Shown: positions 53,901-64,000 of the stretch, one piece after another
Layout: every line of letters starts with the position of its first letter
How positions within the stretch are numbered: position 1 is the first letter of the stretch
Assembly: GCF_904848665.1 (NCBI RefSeq)
Contig: NZ_CAJHCQ010000012.1
Coordinates: forward strand, 62,001 to 126,000
Length of the DNA stretch: 64,000 nucleotides
Direction of reading: 5' to 3'
Source: Paraburkholderia hiiakae
Lineage (GTDB): Bacteria; Pseudomonadota; Gammaproteobacteria; Burkholderiales; Burkholderiaceae
Notes under the pieces: model-generated
Told to the model about the DNA's origin: nothing
Database searches by the model: none
What the model saw: the letters and a program-made list of their open reading frames with translations, nothing else
Position numbers and translations under genes: made by a program

Positions 53901-55328
53901 TCAGCGCACCCAGCCCCAGAACATGAGCCACCACGCGCTGTCCACCACGGCGAGCGCGAGCGTGAAGCCCGCTAGCGCGAGCACGCGCTGCCAGAACCGC
54001 GAGCTGTAGCGGCCCGTCACGCGCCACGCGAGCCAGGCGCTCCAGAGATTCGTGATGACGAGAATCGCAATGCGCACCTCGGCGGCCCAGTCGAGCGGCA
54101 AGTGCTCCGCGCGCAAGAGCGAGAGCGTCGTGGCGGAGAGGCCGAGGAACACGCCCGCGCCCGCCAGCGGAATCAGCGACTGCGCGAAGTGATGCAGGCG
54201 CCGCATCTCGAAACGCCCGAGCACGGCCGTCGAGCCCGCGAGGATCGCGAAGAGCGCGGTGCCATAAACGAGCGCCGTTGCAACGATATAGCCGACGATC
54301 ATCGCGCCGTCGAGCCACGAGAACACGTCGTTCTGCGCCGGGTAATGCGTGAGCAGGAACCACGGTGCGTTGGTGTCGAGCGGCCAGGTGATGTCGCGGT
54401 CGATGAGCCAGCCCGCGAGCCACTGCTTGATGCCGATGAACCACGGCGAGCCCGTCCAGTGGAATGCGCCGATCGCCACGCCGAGCAGGCCGTAGAGGAT
54501 CAGCGCGGTGTCCCACGGGTTCGCCTGGCTATCGCCAAGCTCGACCACTTCCTCTGCGGGCGAGCGCCACGCGAGCGCAATGGCGTCGCGATGGCCGCTG
54601 CAGCGTCCGCACATGTGGCACTCCGCGGCGCCCTTCATGTTGCGCAACGGCACGAGCGGCGCGCAGTTCACGGGAATCACGCGATGGCCGCCGTGCTCGC
54701 CGTGCGTGTAGGAGTTGCGCCAGGCGTCTTCGTCGACCTTGTAGCGAAACGGCGCGAGACGCGCCAGAAGCGCAAAAACCCCGTTCACAGGGCAGAGATA
54801 CTTGCACCAGACGCGCTTCTCGCGTCCGTACAGAAAACCGATCACCATCGCGCCGAGCGTCGAGCCGCCCAGCACCAGCAGCACCGCTTTGGGGTACTGG
54901 TAGACACTCACCATCTGACCGTAGATCGTGGTGAGGCCGAAGGCCACGAAAGGCCAGCCGCCCCAGCGCATCCAGTGCGGAATCGCGCGGCCACGTCCGA
55001 ACTTGCTGGCGAACTCGGTGAGCGCCCCTTCGGGGCAGAGCACGCCGCACCACACGCGGCCGAGCATCACCATCGAGAGCAGCACGAACGGCCACCAGAT
55101 GCCCCAGAACACAAACTGCGCCGCGAGCGTGAGGTTGTTCCACAGGTGCGCCGTGTCGCCGGGCAGCGGCATCGCCGCCGGCACGAGAATCAGGAACGCA
55201 TAGACGGCGACGACGAACCACTGCACGGCACGGATCGCCGCGCCGTGCCGTTGCATCCACTGGCCCGCCTGAGCGAGCTTGCCAGGACGCCCGGTTGCCT
55301 GCGGCGGGCGAGCGGATGCACAACTCAT
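53901..55328 (-). CDS. ftrD: FtrD-like 4Fe-4S polyferredoxin membrane protein
   Basis: 475 residues with about ten membrane helices. CGVLCPEGALTEF and WCKYLCPVNGVFALL are FixG/NosR-type CxxxCP cluster motifs, and CHMCGRCSGHRDAI adds a further cysteine group. This matches FtrD, the electron-transfer part of the FtrABCD ferrous-iron system. Its ATG overlaps the ftrC stop (ATGA). Confidence 0.85.
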   Translation of the reverse strand: MSCASARPPQATGRPGKLAQAGQWMQRHGAAIRAVQWFVVAVYAFLILVPAAMPLPGDTAHLWNNLTLAAQFVFWGIWWPFVLLSMVMLGRVWCGVLCPEGALTEFASKFGRGRAIPHWMRWGGWPFVAFGLTTIYGQMVSVYQYPKAVLLVLGGSTLGAMVIGFLYGREKRVWCKYLCPVNGVFALLARLAPFRYKVDEDAWRNSYTHGEHGGHRVIPVNCAPLVPLRNMKGAAECHMCGRCSGHRDAIALAWRSPAEEVVELGDSQANPWDTALILYGLLGVAIGAFHWTGSPWFIGIKQWLAGWLIDRDITWPLDTNAPWFLLTHYPAQNDVFSWLDGAMIVGYIVATALVYGTALFAILAGSTAVLGRFEMRRLHHFAQSLIPLAGAGVFLGLSATTLSLLRAEHLPLDWAAEVRIAILVITNLWSAWLAWRVTGRYSSRFWQRVLALAGFTLALAVVDSAWWLMFWGWVR

Positions 55329-56170
55329 GCTGCCTTCCTGTTCGCAACCGCGCCCGCGCGGCCGGTGGCGCGCCGCACGAGGAACCACGCCACGAGCCAG
55401 TACGCGGCATAGGCGATCAGGTTCATGAGCGCCGGATGGGCGCGGTATCCCGTGAGTGTCGCGACGAGCGAGCCGAAGGTGCTCGAGTCGTCGAGGATCG
55501 CCGAGGAGTTCCACATCTGGTCGATGATCGTCGGCAGGATTTCCTTGTCGATCAGCTTATCCACGCCGGTCTGGAACAGGCCCGCGCCGAGGAACAGCAG
55601 CATGATCTCGGTGATGCGGAAGAAGTGCCGCCACGAGAAGATCTTGCCGCCCAGCTGAAGGAGATAGAACGTGAGGAACGCCAGCGCGAGGCCGATCAGC
55701 ACCGCGAGATACTGGCTCGCGTCCACATGACCCGACTGGCCGAAGCCAAGGCCGTAGAGAAAGATCACCGTCTCGCTGCCTTCACGCGCGATGGCGAGCG
55801 CGACGAGAATCGTCACGCCCCACCAGTTCGCGTCGCGCGTGCTCTTTTCCAGCGACTCTTCCATCTCGCGCTTGAGCGTGCGGCCGTGCCGCTTCATCCA
55901 CAGCACCATCTGCACGATCAGCACGCACGCCACCAGCACCATGCCGGTCTGGAAGTAGTCCTGCGCGTCGCCCGAAAGCACTTCGGTGAAGCCGACCAGC
56001 GCCGCGCCGAGGCCGATCGCGGCAAGAATGCCGAGCGCCACGCCGCCCCACAGGTACGGCACGCCGCGCCGCGCATCCGCGTCGCCGTTTTTCAGCCACG
56101 CATAAAGAATCCCGACGACGAGCAGCGCCTCGACGCTCTCCCGCCATACGATGAACATCACCTGACCCAT
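55325..56170 (-). CDS. ftrC: FTR1-family iron permease
   Basis: 281 residues, about seven membrane helices. Two REXXE iron-binding motifs are present: RESVE (10-14) and REGSE (about 120). It transports iron across the inner membrane in the FtrABCD system. AGGAGG lies 6 bases before the ATG. Overlaps ftrD. Confidence 0.93.
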   Translation of the reverse strand: MGQVMFIVWRESVEALLVVGILYAWLKNGDADARRGVPYLWGGVALGILAAIGLGAALVGFTEVLSGDAQDYFQTGMVLVACVLIVQMVLWMKRHGRTLKREMEESLEKSTRDANWWGVTILVALAIAREGSETVIFLYGLGFGQSGHVDASQYLAVLIGLALAFLTFYLLQLGGKIFSWRHFFRITEIMLLFLGAGLFQTGVDKLIDKEILPTIIDQMWNSSAILDDSSTFGSLVATLTGYRAHPALMNLIAYAAYWLVAWFLVRRATGRAGAVANRKAA

Positions 56171-56250
56171 TCAACACCTCCTGCTACCGGCGATACCCGC
56201 CAGCGGCCTTACTTCGCGACGATGACTTCGCTACGCTCATTTGGCGACGA

Positions 56251-56604
56251 TCATTTGGCAACGATCACGCCCTGCGCCTGCTGATGGAAATCGTCGAAGA
56301 ACTTGTACTCGCCCGCATCGAGCGGCGCGATCACGACGAACGAGTCCGCGCCCGGTGCCAGCACCTTTTCCTTGCGCAACTGAACGCTCTCGAACTCAGC
56401 CGCGCCCTTGCCCGTATTGCGCACCTCGATCTTGATGCGTTTGCCCGCCGGCACTTCGATGCGCGCGGGGTTGAGCTTGCCATCGTTCATTTCGAGCTTG
56501 AACGTCGGCAGATCTTCGGCGTGCGCCATCGTGGCCACGCCCGCCAGCGACACCGCAAAAGACGCGCTGAGCGCGAGCGCCGCAAACTTCCGCTTTACAG
56601 TCAT
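56251..56604 (-). CDS. ftrB: Periplasmic cupredoxin-like protein (FtrB)
   Basis: 117 residues. A signal peptide (about 1-28, ending AHA) is followed by a cupredoxin-type beta fold (EVPAGKRIKIEVRNTGKGAAEFES, DAGEYKFFDDFHQQAQGVIVAK). FtrB partners FtrA in oxidising ferrous iron before uptake. ATG 56604 gives a normal signal peptide. It lies between ftrA and ftrC in the same direction. Confidence 0.85.
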   Translation of the reverse strand: MTVKRKFAALALSASFAVSLAGVATMAHAEDLPTFKLEMNDGKLNPARIEVPAGKRIKIEVRNTGKGAAEFESVQLRKEKVLAPGADSFVVIAPLDAGEYKFFDDFHQQAQGVIVAK

Positions 56605-56686
56605 TGGTTTTACCTGCTCCTTGCTGCCATTCATGCGGCGGCGCTGCACACGATGCGCCCCGCCGCTCGAACTGCCGGGTGACGGC

Positions 56687-57235
56687 TTAATAGCCGCCCT
56701 TCTTGCCGATGCCCGCGAACGGGAAATCGTATTCCAGCGTGATCGGCTTGAACCACGGGCCCACGCCCGTTTCCTTGTCGACGTGACGGCCGAACGCCAT
56801 GTGGCCCGTTTGCATCGGCGCTTCGACGATCAGCTTGAGGTGGTACTTGCCGGGACCGGCGAGCTTCACGTTGTCGCCATAGTGCGGGCCGTCGTTCGCG
56901 ACCATCGGCATCAGGTCGCCCTTTTGCACGTAGCTCGAACCCGGCTTGGTGAGTTCGTAGTGAACCTGCAGATACGGCATCCAGTCGCCTTCAGCGAAGC
57001 CGGTCGGGTTGTTCTTGACCGCGTGGATGTCCGATTCGAGGTGAATGTCGGAATCCGAGGCCTTGCGCATCATGCCTTCCGGCTCCATCGTGATCGGCTG
57101 CAGATAGACCGCGCCGATTTCCATGCCGCCCTGGATTGCTTGCTTGCCGATCGGGTATTCAGCCGCGTTGGCCGCAAAGGCCGCCGTGGCGGCCGCGATG
57201 ACGGCAGTGCCGCGCAAGAGAGAGTGAATCCGCAT
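56687..57235 (-). CDS. ftrA: Periplasmic P19/FtrA-type iron-binding protein
   Basis: 182 residues with a signal peptide (ending ANAAEYPIGK). ITMEPEGMMRKASDSDIHLESDIHA and the later TGHMAFGRHVDKETG carry the Met, His and Glu metal ligands of the P19/Tp34 family. It binds ferrous iron (with copper) in the periplasm. AGGAG precedes the ATG. First gene of ftrABCD, with a Fur-like site upstream. Confidence 0.92.
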   Translation of the reverse strand: MRIHSLLRGTAVIAAATAAFAANAAEYPIGKQAIQGGMEIGAVYLQPITMEPEGMMRKASDSDIHLESDIHAVKNNPTGFAEGDWMPYLQVHYELTKPGSSYVQKGDLMPMVANDGPHYGDNVKLAGPGKYHLKLIVEAPMQTGHMAFGRHVDKETGVGPWFKPITLEYDFPFAGIGKKGGY

Positions 57236-57304
57236 CGAAACTCCTGGTTTTTATATGAGGGTTACGTCCGACATACGTTCGCTGCGCACCTGTAATAATG
57301 CTAA

Positions 57305-57319
57305 TGCGAACAATTCTCA
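57305..57319. promoter_or_regulatory. Fur-box-like site upstream of ftrABCD
   Basis: TGCGAACAATTCTCA (reverse TGAGAATTGTTCGCA) matches the 7-1-7 Fur model at 10 of 14 positions and aligns with the bfr, bfd and hemP sites. It is 70 bases before the ftrA start. Confidence 0.65.
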
Positions 57320-57539
57320 ATAATGGGGGGGAGTTTAACACCGATGCAGATGAGGGACAAATTCGGCGCCCCGGAAAACCCAACCGCGACAGGGTTTTAG
57401 CAGCGTTTCATTAACACACGCTTACGGTGCCTGCCGGCCCGGTTTCAGGGCCGGAAATTCACGAAAGGCATTCGAATGGTATAGGCAGGATATAGCGGGT
57501 GCGGCGCGTAGCCGCCCCACCCGCCTCGAGGCTCGGCGC

Positions 57540-59621
<2,082 letters not shown>

Positions 59622-59944
59622 GGGGGCATCCTGTGCGCGGAGCAAACAACTATTCTAGCGTCTCGCCGGATCTTGCCGATGGGCGAGCCTGGGGCGAGAC
59701 GAGGTGGGCTGAACCATACATGGGGCGTACCGGCGGCACTGCAAGGGCCGTGCGTCGCAGCAGCGGCCACACCTAAGCGAGCGCACGCCAGAAGTCGCCC
59801 AATCGTGCCGGAAATAGCCCTGAAAGCGGCACGGAGAATGGCAAATCCGCGGAAATCCGGCTTGAGGATTCGTTACAATAGCGAGTTCCGTGGCCGGTGC
59901 AGCACGTGGCCCAACCGATCTTCCTTCACTTTTGCCGAACGATC
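59622..59944. other. Divergent uvrB / aminotransferase promoter region
   Basis: 323 bases without a supported gene. TACAAT at 59874-59879 is a plausible -10 for the aminotransferase, with no clear -35. Confidence 0.4.
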
Positions 59945-61144
59945 ATGTCCCTCTTTTCCGCTGTCGAACTCGCCCCCCGCGACCCGATCCTGGGTCTGAA
60001 CGAAGCCTATAACGCCGATGCGCGCGCGACCAAGGTGAACCTCGGCGTGGGCGTGTACACCAACGAAGAAGGCAAGATTCCGCTGCTGCGCGCGGTGCGC
60101 GAAGCAGAAAAGGCTCGCGTGGAAGCCGGTCTGCCGCGTGGCTATCTGCCGATCGAAGGTCTCGGCGCGTACGACGCCGCCGTGCAAAAACTGCTGCTCG
60201 GCGACGACTCGCCGCTGATCGCCGCGGGCCGCGTCGTCACGGCGCAGGCACTGGGCGGCACGGGGGCGCTCAAGATCGGCGCCGACTTCCTCAAGCGCGT
60301 GAACCCGAGCGCCAAGGTCGCGATCAGCGACCCTAGCTGGGAAAACCACCGCGCCCTGTTCGAAAGCGCAGGTTTCGAAGTCGTCGCCTATCCGTACTAC
60401 GACGCGCAAACCAACGGCGTGAACTTCGAAGGCATGCTCTCCGCACTGAACGGCTACGCCGCCGGCACCGTCATCGTGCTGCACGCATGCTGCCACAACC
60501 CGACCGGCGTGGACCTCACGGTCGACCAGTGGAAACAGATCATCGAAGTCGTGAAGGCGCGCAACCTCGTACCGTTCCTCGACATCGCGTATCAGGGCTT
60601 CGGCGACGGCATCGCGGAAGACGGCGAAGTCGTGCGCCTCTTCGCCGCTTCGGAACTCAACGTGTTCGTTTCGTCGTCGTTCTCGAAGTCGTTCTCGCTG
60701 TACGGCGAGCGTGTGGGCGCGCTGTCGATCCTCACGAGCAGCAAGGAAGAATCGTCGCGCGTGCTCTCGCAACTCAAGCGCGTGATCCGCACGAACTACT
60801 CGAACCCGCCGACGCACGGCGGCTCGGTGGTCGCAGCCGTGCTCGGCTCGGCCGACCTGCGCGCCATGTGGGAAGCGGAACTCGGCGAAATGCGCAACCG
60901 CATCCGCGCGATGCGTACGGGCCTCGTCGAGCGCCTTACGGCCGCCGGCGTGGACCGCGACTTCAACTTCATCAACGTGCAGCGCGGCATGTTCTCGTAC
61001 TCGGGCCTGACGGCTGCGCAAGTCGACCGCCTGCGCGAAGAGTTCGGCATCTACGCCGTGAGCACGGGCCGCATCTGCGTGGCCGCGCTGAACACGCGCA
61101 ACCTCGACGTCGTGGCGAGCGCTGTCGCACAAGTGCTGAAGTAA
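59945..61144 (+). CDS. Aromatic / aspartate aminotransferase (class I)
   Basis: 399 residues. The PLP lysine lies in SSSFSKSFSLYGERVG, and LHACCHNPTGVD and the final RICVAALN arginine region are typical of the TyrB/AspC group. It transfers amino groups between 2-oxoglutarate and aspartate or aromatic amino acids. Sequence pattern alone does not separate tyrB from aspC. A bidirectional terminator follows. Confidence 0.93.
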   Translation: MSLFSAVELAPRDPILGLNEAYNADARATKVNLGVGVYTNEEGKIPLLRAVREAEKARVEAGLPRGYLPIEGLGAYDAAVQKLLLGDDSPLIAAGRVVTAQALGGTGALKIGADFLKRVNPSAKVAISDPSWENHRALFESAGFEVVAYPYYDAQTNGVNFEGMLSALNGYAAGTVIVLHACCHNPTGVDLTVDQWKQIIEVVKARNLVPFLDIAYQGFGDGIAEDGEVVRLFAASELNVFVSSSFSKSFSLYGERVGALSILTSSKEESSRVLSQLKRVIRTNYSNPPTHGGSVVAAVLGSADLRAMWEAELGEMRNRIRAMRTGLVERLTAAGVDRDFNFINVQRGMFSYSGLTAAQVDRLREEFGIYAVSTGRICVAALNTRNLDVVASAVAQVLK

Positions 61145-61193
61145 ATTCGTTCGTCAGCACATTGCGCCGCTGCAACGCGGCGCGCTGACGCGA

Positions 61194-61231
61194 CAAAAAA
61201 GGCGTCCGTTCGAAAGAACGGACGCCTTTTT
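61194..61231. terminator. Bidirectional intrinsic terminator
   Basis: GGCGTCCGTTC (61201-61211) and its complement (61216-61226) with a GAAA loop, six or more A on the left and five T on the right. It separates the aminotransferase from the convergent patatin gene. Confidence 0.95.
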
Positions 61232-61254
61232 CTTTGGCGAACGCAGCGGAAAAC

Positions 61255-62520
61255 TCAGGCGGCGTGGCCCCGCATGTCGCGATGGATATCGTGCGTGACG
61301 AAACCCGAGTCGTTATCGGGCTTGTCGAGCCAGCCCGGCTGCGCGAGCGAAGCGCGGATATCCTGCAAGCCGCTTGCCCAATGCTCGTGCATGGTCGAGA
61401 GGCCGAACTGGTAGTCCTTGAAATGCCCCTCGTATTCCTTCTGCCGGTAGATGAGGTGGATCACGTTGTACTTCTTCGAGCACGAAAGCTCGTCCGCCAG
61501 CGCGACCCACGGATCATTGCGATGCTCGGGCGCGACGCGATCGAGCACCTCGCGCAGCACATGCCGATAACGCTGCGAGCGCTGCAGGATGTCGGTGACG
61601 AGACGCGTGCGGCTCGAATACTGAATGTCCTTCACGCGGCCCTGCACGTCGATGAGGTTGTCGGGCACCGGCCCGCGCGCGCTCCAGAGATCGACCTGGA
61701 ACGCGAGCGTGTCGCGCCGCGGCGTGGTCTGGATCACCTCGTAGAGCGGCGTGTTCGACATCAGGCCGCCGTCCCAGTAGTACTCGCCGTCGATCTCCAC
61801 CGCCGCGAAGCCGGGCGGCAGCGCGCCCGAGGCGATGAAATGCTCGGGGCGCAGCTTCGTGGTCTTGTTGTCGAAATAGACGAAGTTGCCGCTGCCCACG
61901 TTAACCGCGCCCACTGACACGCGCGTTTCGCCCGAGTTGATGCGCTCGAAGTCGCACAAGCGTTCCAGCGTCGCCTTGAGCGGCTTCGTGTCGTAGTAGC
62001 TGGCCGTTTCGGGCGAGCCTGATCCATTGGGCAGCGGCGGCGGAAAGCGCGGCACGAAAAAGCCCTTCTGCCCTTCCACGATCGCGCCTGCCGCCTGCAT
62101 GGCCGTGAACGTCTTACGCACGGCGGCATTCGAATTGAAGAGCGCATGCTCGACGAAGGGTGGCAACGGGAAACTGTAGGCCGGCTGGCAGATCGTCTGC
62201 CAGAACTCGCGCAGACGCGCCACGCGATGCTCAGGCGCATTGCCCGCGATGATGGCGGTATTGAGCGCGCCGATTGAAATGCCCGCGATCCAGTTGGGCG
62301 CAATGCCGGCCTCGACGAGCCCTTCGTACACGCCCGCCTGATACGCGCCGAGGGCGCCGCCCCCCTGCAGCGTGAGCGCGATGGTTTCCCACTCTTTCGC
62401 CTGCGCGCCGCACTGCGAAACGTGCGGCTGCGGCGCATTACCGATATGCGCGCCGGTATGCGCGCCGACCTCGTCGTCGACCGCGCTCGACTGGACCTGC
62501 CCCTTCTTGCGTTGCGCCAT
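61255..62520 (-). CDS. Patatin-like phospholipase
   Basis: 421 residues. The oxyanion-hole motif QGGGALGAYQAG, nucleophile motif GISIGALN and catalytic DGGLMSN are all present; the C-terminal part matches the DUF3734 extension. It hydrolyses acyl esters, with lipid or polyhydroxybutyrate-related substrates possible. AGGAGG lies 7 bases before ATG 62520. It follows bdhA by 29 bases, so they probably form one transcript. Confidence 0.92.
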   Translation of the reverse strand: MAQRKKGQVQSSAVDDEVGAHTGAHIGNAPQPHVSQCGAQAKEWETIALTLQGGGALGAYQAGVYEGLVEAGIAPNWIAGISIGALNTAIIAGNAPEHRVARLREFWQTICQPAYSFPLPPFVEHALFNSNAAVRKTFTAMQAAGAIVEGQKGFFVPRFPPPLPNGSGSPETASYYDTKPLKATLERLCDFERINSGETRVSVGAVNVGSGNFVYFDNKTTKLRPEHFIASGALPPGFAAVEIDGEYYWDGGLMSNTPLYEVIQTTPRRDTLAFQVDLWSARGPVPDNLIDVQGRVKDIQYSSRTRLVTDILQRSQRYRHVLREVLDRVAPEHRNDPWVALADELSCSKKYNVIHLIYRQKEYEGHFKDYQFGLSTMHEHWASGLQDIRASLAQPGWLDKPDNDSGFVTHDIHRDMRGHAA

Positions 62521-62549
62521 TGCTGCGCCTCCTGCGCTCGATGTCTGCG

Positions 62550-63353
62550 TTATTGCATGAACCAGCCGTGGCTCACCACGAAGGACTGGCCCGTGAACGC
62601 AGCGCTCGGGAACGCCGAGAGGAACAGCACGGTTTGCGCGACGTCCTCGACGGTCGTGAAAATGCCGTCCACCGTACCGCCGAGCATCACGCGCTTGACC
62701 ACTTCTTCCTCGCTGATGCCGAGTTCCTTCGCCTGCTCGGGAATCTGCTTTTCCACGAGCGGCGTGCGCACGAAGCCCGGACACACCACGTGCGAGCGCA
62801 CATTGTGCTTGCCGCCTTCCTTGGCGAGCACACGCGCGAGGCCGAGCAGCGCGTGCTTGGCCGCGACATAGGCCGACTTCAGCGGCGACGCTTCGTGCGA
62901 ATGCACCGAACCCATGTAGATCACCACGCCGCCGCGGTCATCCTTGTACATGTGCTTGAGCACCGCCTTGGTGGTGAGGAATGCGCCGTCCACGTGGATG
63001 GCCTGCATCTTCTTCCAGTCGGAAAACGCGTAGTTCTCGATCGGGTTCACGATCTGGATGCCGGCGTTCGAGATGAGGATATCCACCGGACCGAGTTCGG
63101 CCGCGACGCGGTCGATACCCTGATTCACGGCGTCTTCATTGGTGACGTCCATGGCGACGCCGATGGCCTTGCCGCCTGCGCCCTTGATCTCTTCGGCCAC
63201 GGCGTCCGCGCCGCTCTGGTTCAGGTCGGCGATGGCGACTGCGGCGCCTGCCTGCGCGAGCGTGAGCGCGATCTGCTTGCCAATGCCGCTGGCCGCGCCG
63301 GTAACGACTGCGACCTTGCCATCGAGTTTCGAGTTCAGTGAGAGAGACGACAT
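62550..63353 (-). CDS. bdhA: 3-Hydroxybutyrate dehydrogenase (SDR)
   Basis: 267 residues. The NAD motif TGAASGIG, SNAGIQIVNPIENY, catalytic Ser/Tyr/Lys (YMGSVHSHEASPLKSAYVAAKH) and the FVRTPLVEKQIPEQA substrate helix are typical of D-3-hydroxybutyrate dehydrogenases. It interconverts 3-hydroxybutyrate and acetoacetate, in polyhydroxybutyrate turnover. GGAGGTGCC precedes the ATG. Confidence 0.93.
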   Translation of the reverse strand: MSSLSLNSKLDGKVAVVTGAASGIGKQIALTLAQAGAAVAIADLNQSGADAVAEEIKGAGGKAIGVAMDVTNEDAVNQGIDRVAAELGPVDILISNAGIQIVNPIENYAFSDWKKMQAIHVDGAFLTTKAVLKHMYKDDRGGVVIYMGSVHSHEASPLKSAYVAAKHALLGLARVLAKEGGKHNVRSHVVCPGFVRTPLVEKQIPEQAKELGISEEEVVKRVMLGGTVDGIFTTVEDVAQTVLFLSAFPSAAFTGQSFVVSHGWFMQ

Positions 63354-63624
63354 CGGGCACCTCCAGGTGAGTGAACGGGACAGGATGAAACCTCGGAGCG
63401 CGCGCCGTCAAACCTGACGAATGGCTTATGCCATCCGGCCGGATGTTGCGTCGCGGCCAACCGGGCTATTGTGCATGAACACGCGTGGTCGAAGCATCGA
63501 GCAAGACAGGCAAAAGAGTTTTTCGCCGCACCGCAAGGCGCAGCGCGGGAAGCCAGCCAACGCAAGCCCGTTCAGCAACAATGGCCAAGTCGTGCTAGCT
63601 TTATCGGCTCACAAGGAGGCGTTA

Positions 63625-64000
63625 ATGAACTATCGGCGACTGGGCCGCTCAGGCCTGCAGGTAAGCGAACTGTCCATCGGCTCGTGGGTTACCTATGGCA
63701 ACCAGGTCGACGCAAAGCTCGCACGCGAATCGCTCGCGGCGGCGCGCGACGCGGGCATCAACTTCTTCGACAATGCCGAGGCCTACGCCGGCGGCAAGTC
63801 GGAAGAGCTCATGGGCCACGCCCTCAAGGAGCTCGCGTGGCCGCGCGTGAGCTACGTGGTGTCGACCAAGTTCTACTGGGGTTTGAACGAAGCGCCCAAC
63901 CAGTACCACACGCTCAACCGCAAGTACCTCATGGACGCCATCGACGGCTCGCTCAAGCGGCTGCAGCTCGATTACGTCGATCTCGTGTTCTGCCACCGCC
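63625..64000 (+). CDS. Aldo/keto reductase (Kv-beta-like), cut by the window edge
   Basis: 125 residues to the right edge. MNYRRLGRSGLQVSELSIGSW, FFDNAEAYAGGKSEELMG (with the active-site Asp and Tyr) and YVVSTKFYWG match the aldo/keto reductase branch related to potassium-channel beta subunits. AAGGAGG lies 6 bases before the ATG. The rest, including the NADPH site, is outside the window. Confidence 0.9.
   Translation, partial: MNYRRLGRSGLQVSELSIGSWVTYGNQVDAKLARESLAAARDAGINFFDNAEAYAGGKSEELMGHALKELAWPRVSYVVSTKFYWGLNEAPNQYHTLNRKYLMDAIDGSLKRLQLDYVDLVFCHR

Noticed and set aside
59622..59700. LexA (SOS) box in front of uvrB
   Set aside because: No CTGT-N8-ACAG-like site was seen near the start.

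Overview
The window is high-GC, densely packed bacterial DNA. Its gene content points to the Burkholderiaceae, most likely Paraburkholderia, Caballeronia or Burkholderia. This rests on the OmpC-type porins, lutABC, a 3-hydroxybutyrate dehydrogenase, an acetate symporter with acs, class I fumarase, ftrABCD, and a bfr/bfd/tonB/exbBD iron set. The assignment comes from gene content and composition only; no database comparison was possible.

Layout. 1-10.5 kb: a catabolic-looking block with an acyl-CoA ligase (cut by the left edge), an aromatic-acid MFS transporter and a self-sufficient CYP116B-type P450-reductase fusion. It is divergent from an IclR regulator, with two palindromes between them. 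A lipoprotein phosphoesterase, a di-heme peroxidase and a NYN/OST-HTH protein follow. 10.5-17 kb: a small protein with a 12-residue repeat, then lutABC fused by overlaps to a CPA1 antiporter and a DUF4239 protein. 17-26.7 kb: a porin, an APC permease, an AraC regulator, a copper amine oxidase, an unknown membrane protein, an aldehyde dehydrogenase and an SDR, which together look like an amine-degradation module. 26.9-30 kb: crcB, cfa, a HIT protein and a nitroreductase.

29.9-36.3 kb is the accessory region. A porin lacking its N-terminal part, a tRNA-Ser(GGA) and an IS3-type orfA remnant precede a 1202-residue VgrG. The VgrG C-terminus is a Cys-rich HExxH domain, and its 3' end overlaps a gene for a secreted protein that looks like its immunity partner. 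GC content falls sharply inside vgrG and recovers sharply inside the partner gene, as expected for a swapped toxin/immunity cassette. No other type VI secretion gene is present.

36.4-44.6 kb: acetate uptake and activation (SSS symporter, DUF4212 subunit, acs), a DMT transporter, a YqhA-like protein and fumarase. 44.6-57.3 kb: an iron neighbourhood (bfr, bfd, a 20-residue ORF, tonB-exbB-exbD, hemP, a GlcG/HbpS-like protein, ftrABCD) carrying four mutually alignable Fur-box-like sites. It is interspersed with murI, a LysR/pirin pair, OsmC and an SRPBCC protein. 57.5-64 kb: uvrB, an aromatic/aspartate aminotransferase, a patatin-like phospholipase, 3-hydroxybutyrate dehydrogenase and the start of an aldo/keto reductase.
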